Source of the DNA: Acinetobacter corruptisaponis | GTDB taxonomy: Bacteria; Pseudomonadota; Gammaproteobacteria; Pseudomonadales; Moraxellaceae | Length of the DNA: 64,000 bases | Assembly (NCBI RefSeq): GCF_030053775.1 | Contig: NZ_CP125669.1 | Location: 1,173,962 to 1,237,961 of the forward strand | Direction of reading: 5' to 3' | Shown: piece by piece, positions 42,601-48,291 of the stretch | Position numbering within the stretch: the first letter of the stretch is position 1 | Layout: every line of letters begins with the position of its first letter | Made by a program: the position numbers and the translations under genes | The notes under the pieces: model-generated | Databases searched by the model: none | Told to the model about the DNA's origin: nothing | The model's input: the letters and a program-made list of their open reading frames with translations, nothing else

Positions 42601-44988
42601 TGCTTTACTATTAGTCCCAAACACGCTACTGAAGTCAGCCAATGCAAGGTTTCCGCCCTGATTAAAACTCTTCACAATATCAGCCGCCTGTGCAGCAGTT
42701 ACGGCTTGACCATTCACTTTGGTCAGTAAGGATGGATCGTCTTTTAAAGTTGACCAATCTGCTGCTGTGGTTTCAATCACAACACCGTCCAAGGTTGTTA
42801 CACTGCCTACAGTGGTCATGCTTGGTGTATAGCTTGGCGTTAAATTAAGTTTATCTGGGTTATAGAAACCGCCATAGCTTGCCAATCCTGAACCTACTGC
42901 TGCGGTCTTTTGTCCCATAGCAGTATTACCTGTTCCAAGTGCATTGCTATAAATACCTCCTGAAACCAAATTATTCAACCCTATCGCATTTGACCCTAGG
43001 GTTTGTACAGTATTTGCCGTACCCAGTGCTGAACCAGTATTGCTGCTCACTGTATTACTATAACCTATGGCATTTGTCCCCCAACTCCAACCATGAACAG
43101 TATTGCCAACGCCCATTGCAGTATTATAATATTGACCTTGGTTTTTATTATGAGAACCAAAGGCATTATTTCCTTGACCAGACATATTACTAGATACAGT
43201 ATTACTATAACCCACCGCATTACCATAAGCATTTGTACTTGATACAGTATTTTCCGAACCCATCGCACTGCTACCCATACTCAATGCTTGATTCTTATGA
43301 CCAAAGGCATTACTGGTACGACCTACTGCAATGTTCCCTGTACCTACCGCACTGCTATAATCACCAATCGCAATATTTCCGCCTTTTTTAGCTGCATTGA
43401 TAAACGCCGCAACTTTGTCTGGGTCGGCTGCTTTGGTTATCGTGACGCCATTGGCGGCTGTAAAGGAGTCAATATCATCCATATTCAGACTGGTTGAAGT
43501 TACGGTGATCCCTGCCACACTGGTCAGGGTTGTACCATTGTTCGTACTGCTATGTGCTGCACCTGCTGCTGAACCTAAAGCCATGTCGGCTGAAGTACGA
43601 GCGTAGTTGTCGGTGGCGACTGTTCCTCCTGAAATCGTGGCAATGGTATTATTGAGTGCTGTGACTTCGGCATCCAGTTGTCCTTTATTGACCGCATCGG
43701 TGGCTAGTGTGCCTGCTGCGACATGGGTAATTTGTTTTTCTGCATCTACTTTACCCACTGAAATGCTTTTATCTCGATCAGTTTCAGAGTTATTACCAAT
43801 CGCTGTTGCACCTGTATGCGTAGCTTTACTGTTACTACCAAATACGCTGCTAGTAAAACCCGATGCTTCGTTTTCATAACCGACTGCACTGCTATTAGAA
43901 CCCGATGCGGTATTTTGATAACCGACCGCACTGCTCGCATGACCCGATGCTTTATTGCTATTACCTAATGCACTGCCGCCTAAGCCCGATGCCATATTGT
44001 CAAAACCGACTGCACTACTATAATAACCCGATGCAGTATTGCCCGCACCAAATGCACTACTATTATAACCCGATGCGGTATTTTGAGAACCGACTGCACT
44101 GCTATTCCAATTCGATGCGGTATTGTCAAAGCCGACTGCACTGCTAGAAAGACCCGATGCAGCATTCTTAGAACCCACCGCATTAGCACCCTTGCCTATC
44201 GCAAGATTTGCTCCGCTCCATAGTGCAGCTTTAAAATCATCCACTTTTGTTGCATCTGTGACCGTTTCACCATTGGCAATAAATGAGGTAATGTCATTAA
44301 TATTGGTTGTACCGCCATCGGTCTCCACCTCAATACCAGCGACTGTAATTTTTCCTGTACTATCTTTGCTTAATGTGTACGCAGAACCACTCGCTGAACC
44401 TAACGCACTGCTATATTGACCCGATGCGGCATTACTAACCCCCACTGCACTGCTCGCATAACCCGATGCAGTATTGCGAAAACCAACTGCACTACTATCC
44501 GTACCCGATGCTTTATTTTTATTACCAACTGCACTGCTATACTCACCCGATGCTTTATTTTCATTACCAACTGCACTGCTCCTCCAATTTGATGCTTTAT
44601 TGTCAGAACCTAATGCACTGCTAACCCAACCCGATGCTTCATTTTTATAGCCGACTGCACTGCTATTCGAACCCGATGCGATATTATCACGACCACAAGC
44701 AAAAGCGGACGACCCTTCTGCTGTGCTGCTTAAACTGCCATCACAAACATTCCCCGCCCAAACATGACTTCCTGTAATTGTTGCAATGCTGAGTACCAAA
44801 CTTTTGAATACAAATGGTTTAAAGACAAGAACCTCGTTTTTGCCTTGTTCATCATGATGAACTTTGCTTAGGCTATTTACTTGCGTCCCTGTGGTGTTGT
44901 CAGTCTTGCCTGCACTTTTGGCATTCTCCGAAACCACAACCATACGCCCCAGAGATTTATTCCAAATTTTCTTAAAGATGTGGTTCAT
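33640..44988 (-). CDS. Giant trimeric autotransporter adhesin (type Vc, YadA/AtaA-like)
   Basis: About 3782 residues from the ATG at 44988, chosen because it opens with the extended signal peptide MNHIFKKIWNKSLGRMVVVSE (ESPR) and has AGG 8-10 bases upstream. Order: long signal peptide; head with many 14-residue YadA repeats (SSAVGxxNxASG) broken by neck motifs (ITNVADATKATDAVNKQQLD); four 28-residue copies (ADQTALTTGLSSTLADAKTY...); a long stalk in which the GTKLTGLQDATLDA and DAVTGKQLHATN block occurs eight times between coiled-coil stretches (LDGRVTTEV, INTRIDGVDT); a short second head; a coiled coil (YRMETEQRFQKVDERFNRQ) and a YadA anchor ending GGVGVGFGW. Trimers would reach far from the cell and bind surfaces or host matrix. 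The frame is fully open. A TpgA-like partner, known next to ataA, is not adjacent. Confidence 0.95.
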   Translation of the reverse strand: MNHIFKKIWNKSLGRMVVVSENAKSAGKTDNTTGTQVNSLSKVHHDEQGKNEVLVFKPFVFKSLVLSIATITGSHVWAGNVCDGSLSSTAEGSSAFACGRDNIASGSNSSAVGYKNEASGWVSSALGSDNKASNWRSSAVGNENKASGEYSSAVGNKNKASGTDSSAVGFRNTASGYASSAVGVSNAASGQYSSALGSASGSAYTLSKDSTGKITVAGIEVETDGGTTNINDITSFIANGETVTDATKVDDFKAALWSGANLAIGKGANAVGSKNAASGLSSSAVGFDNTASNWNSSAVGSQNTASGYNSSAFGAGNTASGYYSSAVGFDNMASGLGGSALGNSNKASGHASSAVGYQNTASGSNSSAVGYENEASGFTSSVFGSNSKATHTGATAIGNNSETDRDKSISVGKVDAEKQITHVAAGTLATDAVNKGQLDAEVTALNNTIATISGGTVATDNYARTSADMALGSAAGAAHSSTNNGTTLTSVAGITVTSTSLNMDDIDSFTAANGVTITKAADPDKVAAFINAAKKGGNIAIGDYSSAVGTGNIAVGRTSNAFGHKNQALSMGSSAMGSENTVSSTNAYGNAVGYSNTVSSNMSGQGNNAFGSHNKNQGQYYNTAMGVGNTVHGWSWGTNAIGYSNTVSSNTGSALGTANTVQTLGSNAIGLNNLVSGGIYSNALGTGNTAMGQKTAAVGSGLASYGGFYNPDKLNLTPSYTPSMTTVGSVTTLDGVVIETTAADWSTLKDDPSLLTKVNGQAVTAAQAADIVKSFNQGGNLALADFSSVFGTNSKAVATGATAIGLNSVADRADTISVGKAGAEKQITNVKAGTADTDAVNLKQLKDSKTKYFGVNSTVTGVGSNENGEGATGVDSLAVGVRSIASGERSSAIGNGNRAWGADSSALGNGNTASNNYSSAVGHNNKASGTNSSAVGYKNEASNLNSSAIGNSNKAWSLGSSALGNYNTASGDSSSAMGVGNIASGSASNAVGTGTIKKFIGTLVNVNGIDVVSSSGSTNDISQITVAGETYTSGQVFDQLKQNFALTQNAANGDDSNAIGNLNNSVGKNSSAIGSFNRTDGIASAAVGFGNLAQADLSSVFGVGSKATAKKATAIGYDSLADEENTVSVGRVGEEKRITNVADATKATDAVNKQQLDTAIAGVSGGTVATDNYARASTDTALGSARNISHAITTTSGKITAVGDITVTTDPATAGTSLDHIDSFTANGVTITDPAKVVDFINAAKKGGNIAVGSSSSAMGVANIASGAGSSAMGYNNKASGHYSSAVGYSNKASGVNSSAVGRSNEASGDSSSALGFNNTASGNASSAVGYLNKASGGLSSALGNYNIAWGQFSSALGMDNYAKNDSSVAVGTRNIAGRLQSLDTSSGTLTSVNGIAVTATGTTTSSITHVNGKAVTVTEQQAFLQHLGWGGNLALADESSVFGVGSIATANRATAIGYDSLADEANTISVGRVGAEKRITNVADAVNAKDAANKGYVDNALLNFTGNADTVLYDTGSNKATLTLAGTGGTKITNLQDATLDANSKDAVTGKQLHATNTALTDGLALKADQTALTTGLSSTLADAKTYADTGLALKADQTALTTGLSSTLADAKTYADTGLALKADQTALTTGLSSTLADAKTYADTGLALKADQTALTTGLSSTLADAKTYTDQQATTLDGKITTTANTINTRIDGVDTTVAAIDGRVTTNSNAITGLDGRVGTAEGAITALNNNLTATNGLIGNLQTDLNIANSNISGLDTRIGNTETGLSNANTAITGLDNRITTNSNAISSLNGRVDATETGLTNATNAIGSLNSRVTTEVATLEGKIGTEVGTLNTRINGVDTRIGQEVGTLNNRITGEVAALNTTISNIDTRVMNNTSEIVALQNNAVVYDTATKDKVTLKGVNGTKLTGLQDATLDANSKDAVTGKQLHATNTSVSNLDTRVTTEVSNLNTALTTGLSNTLTDAKTYTDQQTASTLTNAKAYTDQTATTTLSSAKTYTDQTATTALTSAKTYADQQAATLDGKITANTTAIGQNATAISTLDGRVTTEVGNLNTAITTNVNTINTRIDGVDTTVAALDTRVGNEVTTLNNRIGTEVGTLNTRINNEVNTLNTTISGIDGRVTTNTNDIAALQNGLGGISANAVVYDSANKDTITLAGANGTKLTGLQDATLDANSKDAVTGKQLHATNTNVSNLDTRVTTEVSNLNTALTTGLSNTLTDAKAYTDQETASTLTSAKTYTDQTARTALTTAKGYADQQAATLDGKITTNTTAIGQNATAIGTLDGRVTTEVGNLNTAITTNVNTINNRIDGVDTTVAGIDGRVTTNTNDIALLKTNTGNLAANAVIYDSASKDTVTLAGQGGTKLTGLQDATLDANSKDAVTGKQLHATNTNVSNLDTRVTTEVSNLNTALTTGLSSTLADAKTYTDQETASTLTSAKTYTDQTAATALTSAKTYADQQAATLDGKITANTTAIGQNATAIGTLDGRVTTEVGNLNTAITTNVNTINNRIDGVDTRIGNEVTALDGKITTNKNTITALDGRVTTNTNDIAALQSGLGGISANAVVYDSANKDTITLAGANGTKITNLQDATLDASSKDAVTGKQLHATNTSVSNLDTRVTTEVSNLNTALTTGLSNTLTDAKTYTDQQTASTLTNAKAYTDQTATTTLSSAKTYTDQTATTALTSAKTYADQQAATLDGKITANTTAIGQNATAISTLDGRVTTEVGNLNTAITTNVNTINTRIDGVDTTVAALDTRVGNEVTTLNNRIGTEVGTLNTRINNEVNTLNTTISGIDGRVTTNTNDIAALQNGLGGISANAVVYDSANKDTITLAGANGTKLTGLQDATLDANSKDAVTGKQLHATNTNVSNLDTRVTTEVSNLNTALTTGLTNTLTDAKAYTDQETASSLTSAKTYTDQTAATALTTAKGYADQQAATLDGKITANTTAIGQNATAIGTLDGRVTTEVGNLNTAITNSANTINTRIDGVDTTVAALDTRVGNEVTALDGKITTNKNRLDGLDTRVDGVDTRIGNEVTTLNTRINNEVNTLNTTISGIDGRVTTNTNDIAALQNGLGGISANAVVYDSASKDTVTLVGTNGTKLTGLQDATLDANSKDAVTGKQLHATNTNVSNLDTRVTTEVGNLNTAITNSVNTINSRIDGVDTRIGNEVTTLNTKIGTEVGTLNTRINNEVNTLNTTISGIDGRVTTNTNDIAALQNGLGGISANAVIYDNATKDTVTLAGTNGTKLTGLRDATLDANSKDAVTGKQLHATNTNVTTLNDRVTTEVGNLNTAITNSANTINTRIDGVDTRIGNEVANLNTRVDTTNTALVQALGGGAAWNNGVFTNPAFSIQGKAKNTVSDAFIAVDQQLGAIKTSVLDLKTHTDQQAVSNLNDAKNYADQQTTTALNNAKGYTDQKTTSTLNDAKSYTDQKAADGKAYTDQQTALTLNNAKNYADQKAADGKAYTDQQTASALNDAKSYADQKAASSLSGAKDYTDQQTASVLSTANGYTDSKIADVQTQLTASNQFVQVNGVTDAQAASATGENSVAIGANTVVTGNRSTAVGVGNQVSGNGSGAFGDPNTVSGNGSYVVGNDNKVTGDDTFVLGNNVDTQAKNAVVLGNDSASDRDNTVSVGAKGKERQIIHVADAVEDTDAVNYQQLKAAEKSTNSYTNERVNALNSAFNDYRMETEQRFQKVDERFNRQGAMTAAMMNMSSSAASVKGQNRVGVGAGFQGQEQAVSIGYQRIINDNTSLTIGGAFTKEESSGGVGVGFGW
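33660..33960 (-). other. YadA-type membrane anchor domain of the adhesin
   Basis: The last about 100 codons: a left-handed coiled coil (ALNSAFNDYRMETEQRFQKV) then four beta strands (GQNRVGVGAGFQGQEQAVSIGYQ; TSLTIGGAFTK; GVGVGFGW). Each subunit of a trimer gives four strands to a 12-stranded barrel. Confidence 0.85.
36301..37186 (-). repeat. 886-bp perfect direct repeat in the adhesin stalk, copy A
   Basis: Base-for-base identical to 38329-39214, read line by line, at an offset of 2028 bp (676 codons, in frame). The first mismatches are at 36300/38328 and 37187/39215. Other stalk copies differ by many bases, so this pair is much younger or was homogenised. Confidence 0.9.
38329..39214 (-). 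repeat. 886-bp perfect direct repeat in the adhesin stalk, copy B
   Basis: Partner of 36301-37186. Both copies encode the same stalk block including a GTKLTGLQ neck-like segment. Confidence 0.9.
39971..40306 (-). repeat. 84-bp tandem repeat, four copies, in the adhesin gene
   Basis: Four successive 84-bp units encode 28-residue copies containing ADQTALTTGLSSTLADAKTY. They differ by single bases between copies (for example GCATCT against GCGTCT). They would form a regular coiled-coil segment and may vary in number. Confidence 0.85.
40550..44730 (-). repeat. YadA-like head repeats of the adhesin
   Basis: Dozens of 42-bp degenerate repeats encode 14-residue SSAVGxxNxASG-type units, which build a left-handed beta-roll head. 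Neck motifs (DAVNK-x-QL) near 40540, 41540, 42470 and 43690 split it into several head modules. Confidence 0.85.
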
Positions 44989-45049
44989 ATCTGTACCTGT
45001 AATTTTTAAACATTTGGTACAATTACAAAACATTACATACGGGGTTGTA

Positions 45050-45071
45050 TATCACTGAAAACTGGTATTTT
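45050..45071 (-). promoter_or_regulatory. 22-bp motif upstream of the adhesin (copy 1)
   Basis: TATCACTGAAAACTGGTATT plus TT on the plus strand, 62-83 bases upstream of the adhesin ATG. On the minus strand it ends in GTGATA, a 4/6 match to a -35 box, and a TAATGT -10-like box follows 14 bases later. Identical 22-mers occur at 45682 and 47401. Confidence 0.7.
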
Positions 45072-45174
45072 GACGAGTGGAGATGAGTTTTAAATAAAAA
45101 TAGCATTTGGTAGATGCTATAAATATATTAGTAAATATCATAATAATCAGGTTTTAAACCATATTTATTTCTGT

Positions 45175-45600
45175 TTACCCTGAAACATAAACAATCACTT
45201 CATAATAAGGAACTTCCTTAAAACCTCTAAATTGTTCATTTACATCGGGCATATTTCTACTAATCAGTAGCATGGGTTCAGTGTGCATGATGTCAGGAAA
45301 TGCAGTCGTTGTTTCAATATATATTTTTTGTCGTCCATGTTTAAGCTTTTCCTGAATTAAATCAATTTCTTTGCCATCATAAATATTGGCATAAAAGACT
45401 CTATCAAAGCCAAGCCTCTTTTGCCGTACCAAATTAAACTGTAGCGGTGGACACCCCTCTGGCAAAATAATTTTGAATTTTAATTTTCCATTTTTAGGTA
45501 TATTCCAATACTTAAAATTAGAAGAACAACGCTTCTTTTTTCCCGCATAAGGAATATAAGAAGCAGTTATACGCTCCATCACCCGAAATTGACCTGACAT
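45175..45600 (-). CDS. Small protein of unknown function, paralogue of the 46781-47179 product
   Basis: 141 residues from the ATG at 45600, which follows GGGGGGA about 5 bases upstream; the frame is open further up, but MSGQFRVMERI aligns with the start of its paralogue. No signal peptide or membrane segment. It shares with the paralogue RVMERI, Y-x-PY-x-G, RCSxNFKxWNxPKxGKLKFKI, LPEGCPPLQFNL, FYxxIxDGKEIDL, and the end YYEVIVYV. The alternating pattern suggests a small beta-rich fold. I do not recognise the family. Location between the giant adhesin and its likely regulator, and an upstream copy of the shared 22-bp motif (45682-45703), suggest co-regulation with the adhesin. Confidence 0.65.
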   Translation of the reverse strand: MSGQFRVMERITASYIPYAGKKKRCSSNFKYWNIPKNGKLKFKIILPEGCPPLQFNLVRQKRLGFDRVFYANIYDGKEIDLIQEKLKHGRQKIYIETTTAFPDIMHTEPMLLISRNMPDVNEQFRGFKEVPYYEVIVYVSG

Positions 45601-45681
45601 TAATCCCCCCAAATATGTAGATTTATGAAAAAGTTTTATAAAGAAATGAAAAAGATTAAAATATATCTGTAGTGAACTGTC

Positions 45682-45703
45682 TATCACTGAAAACTGGTAT
45701 TTT
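45682..45703 (-). promoter_or_regulatory. 22-bp motif upstream of the first small paralogue (copy 2)
   Basis: Identical to the copy at 45050. On the minus strand its GTGATA end is followed, 16 bases later, by TATATT, a good -10 box. It lies 82-103 bases before the start codon at 45600 and 26 bp from the IS982 left end. Confidence 0.75.
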
Positions 45704-45729
45704 GGTAAAAAGAAATAATTTTTATATTA

Positions 45730-46702
45730 ACCCGAATCTTGTTTAAGCCGATATTTCCATAATACGAATCATCGGCTTGTTTTGATGACATATTTGATAA
45801 GCACATAAAGATGCATAAATACCAGCTAAATAGCCTGCAACACTTCTCGCTCTAGTCGTCACTAGATTGTACGCCCCCTTCAGCAAACTGAATAAAGTTT
45901 CTATTTTATTGCGTTGTTTCAGATGGTATTCATCTGCTTTTGATAACTGTATAGATTTCATGTTCTTTCGGTGATAGGTAATTAAATCAATATCTTGTAC
46001 TCTTAATTTACTCTTTAATTCATGACTAATATAGCCACGATCAGCATACAATTTAGCAGTCATTCCTTTGACTAACTGTTCAACCATTTTTATATCTGCT
46101 GTATGCCCATTTGATAAAGCTGTGCTGAGTATTTCACCTGACTGATTCATAAGTACATGCAACTTACAACCAAAGAACCAACCCATAGAACTTTTACCAC
46201 GAGTTGCAATTGCTGCTAGCGATTTATGTCTTTTTATTCGCTGATTTTTACAGACAGCCAATGTCGTTGAATCGATCCATAAATAAGAACTTTGCTGATC
46301 TTTCATCAGGGCGAAATGTAAGGCATGTAAAGCCAGTTGATGAGTATTGATCAGGTAAATCATACGTTGGTAACAAGGCAGGCTTTTGAATAAATGAAGA
46401 TAGTTATGTCTCAGTGCCGTAAAGAATGCTTTAAAGTTATTGAAATGTGAATGTTTATACCAAATTGCAATAAAGACAATTTCAGAAATACTGAGCTGTG
46501 CAGGGCGAATTCTTAGGCATTTAAGATTTTGCTTTAAGAATTTCCAGTAAACTGATTCAAATTTTAGAAAGAAATCATCAATTATACAGAATAATTGGGT
46601 ACTATCGAACATAAGGACTAGAGTCGTAAGTTTTGTGTGGTAACTAACTGATGGCTCTAGTCCTTCTCTTTTTCAAGTCTATGGCTTATCCGTGATTCAG
46701 GT
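45730..46702 (-). mobile_element. IS982-family insertion sequence
   Basis: 973 bp. Inverted ends match as ACC[C/T]GAATC, five unmatched bases, then TAAGCC. A 7-bp direct repeat TATATTA flanks it at 45723-45729 and 46703-46709. One transposase fills it. It separates the two small paralogues and lies just upstream of the motif-carrying promoter of the first, so it did not break either coding sequence. Confidence 0.9.
45743..46612 (-). CDS. IS982-family transposase
   Basis: 289 residues, the family's usual length. The DDE catalytic residues can be placed as D in YLWIDSTTLAVCK, D in KLYADRGYISHELK and E in RNKIETLFSLLKGAYNL. The N-terminus (PAQLSISEIVFIAIWYKHSHFNNFKAFF) and GWFFGCKLHVLMNQSGEI are typical. 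The frame is intact, so the element may still move. Confidence 0.93.
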   Translation of the reverse strand: MFDSTQLFCIIDDFFLKFESVYWKFLKQNLKCLRIRPAQLSISEIVFIAIWYKHSHFNNFKAFFTALRHNYLHLFKSLPCYQRMIYLINTHQLALHALHFALMKDQQSSYLWIDSTTLAVCKNQRIKRHKSLAAIATRGKSSMGWFFGCKLHVLMNQSGEILSTALSNGHTADIKMVEQLVKGMTAKLYADRGYISHELKSKLRVQDIDLITYHRKNMKSIQLSKADEYHLKQRNKIETLFSLLKGAYNLVTTRARSVAGYLAGIYASLCAYQICHQNKPMIRIMEISA

Positions 46703-46780
46703 TATATTAAAATTTCCCGTCAAAACAATAAAAGATAAATTAAAATTATAGAAATTATTTATATTAATTAAATTTAATAC

Positions 46781-47179
46781 TTAATGTTCAATATATACAA
46801 TAATTTCATATTGTAAGATTTCCCTGAATTCCCTAAGTTTATTTTTTTCCTGCAACATCATATAACTAATCTTATGAAATGGATTAACTGTTTCAACATA
46901 TACCTTTCGCTTTCCTTGCCTCATTTTTTTATCATTTAGGTCAATTTCCTTACCATCCCAAAGATCTTCATAAAGCACCTGATCAGAACCAACAATTCTT
47001 TCCTGCCTTAAGTTAAAATGTGGCAACGAACATCCATCAGGTACAACAATCTTAAATTTTAATTTACCTGCCTTAGGTAAATTCCAGTTTTTAAAATTTA
47101 AAGAACAACGATTTTGCTGCCCCAAATAAGGTTTATAACAAACCATGATACGATCCATGATTCTCAACTGATCAGACAT
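46781..47179 (-). CDS. Small protein of unknown function, paralogue of the 45175-45600 product
   Basis: 132 residues from the ATG at 47179 (GGGGA about 8 bases upstream; MSDQLRIMDRI aligns with the paralogue's start). It shares KPYLGQQNRCSLNFKNWNLP, GKLKFKIVVPDGCS, LWDGKEIDL, RKVYVETVNPF and YEIIVYIEH with the other copy. No signal peptide, no membrane helix, no recognised family. An exact copy of the 22-bp motif lies 222-243 bases upstream at 47401, farther than at the other genes. Before the IS982 insertion the two paralogues would have been close neighbours. Confidence 0.65.
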   Translation of the reverse strand: MSDQLRIMDRIMVCYKPYLGQQNRCSLNFKNWNLPKAGKLKFKIVVPDGCSLPHFNLRQERIVGSDQVLYEDLWDGKEIDLNDKKMRQGKRKVYVETVNPFHKISYMMLQEKNKLREFREILQYEIIVYIEH

Positions 47180-47607
47180 TGTATTTTCCCCTAAAATGCC
47201 AATATATTGATCTGCAATCCTGTAGAAATAATATAGAACTTCCATTCTTTACTTATTACTACCCCAGTATTAAGTAATCCTTAAAAATAGCTTTTTAATT
47301 GAGCCATCTTTATAAAATCCTTTTAAATCTTAATTATTTATATCTTTCCCAACCACACAATAAAGAAAGAATAATTTAACGAATCCCAAATAACTTCGTC
47401 TATCACTGAAAACTGGTATTTTTACTAAATGGTAATTAATTTTGAACAAAGATTATATAGGCAATCACTGAAAATTTTATGGGAAATAAATGCGCTCAAA
47501 ATGACAAATTTTGTCAAAATAAAACCCAAAATACCAAATTACAGTGATAGCCAAAACCCTGTATTCTGCCTATGCTAGAAACTGGGAATCACTTTTTAAG
47601 TCTTATT
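47180..47607. promoter_or_regulatory. Divergent regulatory region with three motif copies
   Basis: Gene-free stretch between the minus-strand paralogue and the plus-strand response regulator. It holds one perfect 22-bp motif at 47401-47422 (facing the paralogue), a half-copy at 47463-47474 (AATCACTGAAAA), and a 19/22 copy at 47528-47549 in the opposite orientation (facing the regulator). No other coding potential is seen. Confidence 0.7.
47528..47549 (+). promoter_or_regulatory. 22-bp motif variant upstream of the response regulator (copy 4)
   Basis: AAAATACCAAATTACAGTGA then TA, matching the reverse complement of the exact motif at 19 of 22 positions. It points to the regulator gene in the same sense as copies 1-3 point to theirs and lies 59-80 bases before the ATG at 47608. 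It suggests autoregulation. Confidence 0.65.
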
Positions 47608-48291
47608 ATGGTTCATGTATCTCAAACTGAGTTGATCTTGCCTGTACCTGTCTTTATTCTGGAAGACGATGCAATCATGCAACAGCGTTTAAAAAGAATA
47701 CTGTTAGAAATTGGCTATGCAGAAGACGCCCTTATTTTTGCCCAGACCTTATCTCTGGCAATAGATATGCTTAAACAGTACCCGATTTCCTTTTCATTGG
47801 TTGACCTCGGTTTACCCGATGGCAATGGTATTGATTTTATAGAAAACTTAAGACAGACCGATGAGGTCTCACCTGTTTTGGTCATCTCGGCATGGAGTAC
47901 ACAGGAAACTATTTTAAAAGCGATACAGGCGGGTGCAACGGGTTATCTTTTAAAAGAACGGGATGATTTCGAAATCATGTTATCAATTCGTAGTATATTA
48001 CGTGGTGGAGCACCCATTGACCCATTTATTGCCCAACAAATTTTGTCAAAAATTCCATTTGAACAAAAAGTAAAAGATGTGGCGACGGTAGAACAAAATA
48101 ATTTACTCTCAACTCGGGAATTTGAAATTCTACAACTGGTTGCTCAGGGAATGACCAACCGAGAAATCGCAGATTTTCTTCATTTATCAAAATATACCAT
48201 CGAATGTCATATCAAACATATTTACCGAAAACTTTCGGTCAGCAGCAGGTCAAAAGCCATCAATACCGCACGTTCATTAGGTATTTTATAA
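47608..48291 (+). CDS. NarL/LuxR-type response regulator
   Basis: 227 residues from the ATG at 47608; an ATG at 47572 is possible. Receiver domain: acidic pair EDD in VFILEDDAI, phospho-acceptor D in FSLVDLGLPDGNG, conserved S in LVISAWST and K in GYLLKERDD. C-terminal LuxR helix-turn-helix: LSTREFEILQLVAQGMTNREIADFLHLSKYTIECHIKHIYRKL, with the recognition helix after TNREIA. It would bind DNA when phosphorylated. The histidine kinase gene overlaps its end by 88 bp. The nearby 22-bp motif (direct ACTG-N3-ACTG inside) is a candidate site. Confidence 0.9.
   Translation: MVHVSQTELILPVPVFILEDDAIMQQRLKRILLEIGYAEDALIFAQTLSLAIDMLKQYPISFSLVDLGLPDGNGIDFIENLRQTDEVSPVLVISAWSTQETILKAIQAGATGYLLKERDDFEIMLSIRSILRGGAPIDPFIAQQILSKIPFEQKVKDVATVEQNNLLSTREFEILQLVAQGMTNREIADFLHLSKYTIECHIKHIYRKLSVSSRSKAINTARSLGIL

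Noticed and set aside
40900..44700. Regularly spaced 42-bp repeats that could look like a CRISPR array
   Set aside because: Repeats are degenerate, without unique spacers, and lie in one open frame that encodes YadA-type head repeats.
47572..47607. Response-regulator start at the ATG at 47572
   Set aside because: The added 12 residues precede the normal receiver start and no ribosome site supports it; kept only as an alternative.
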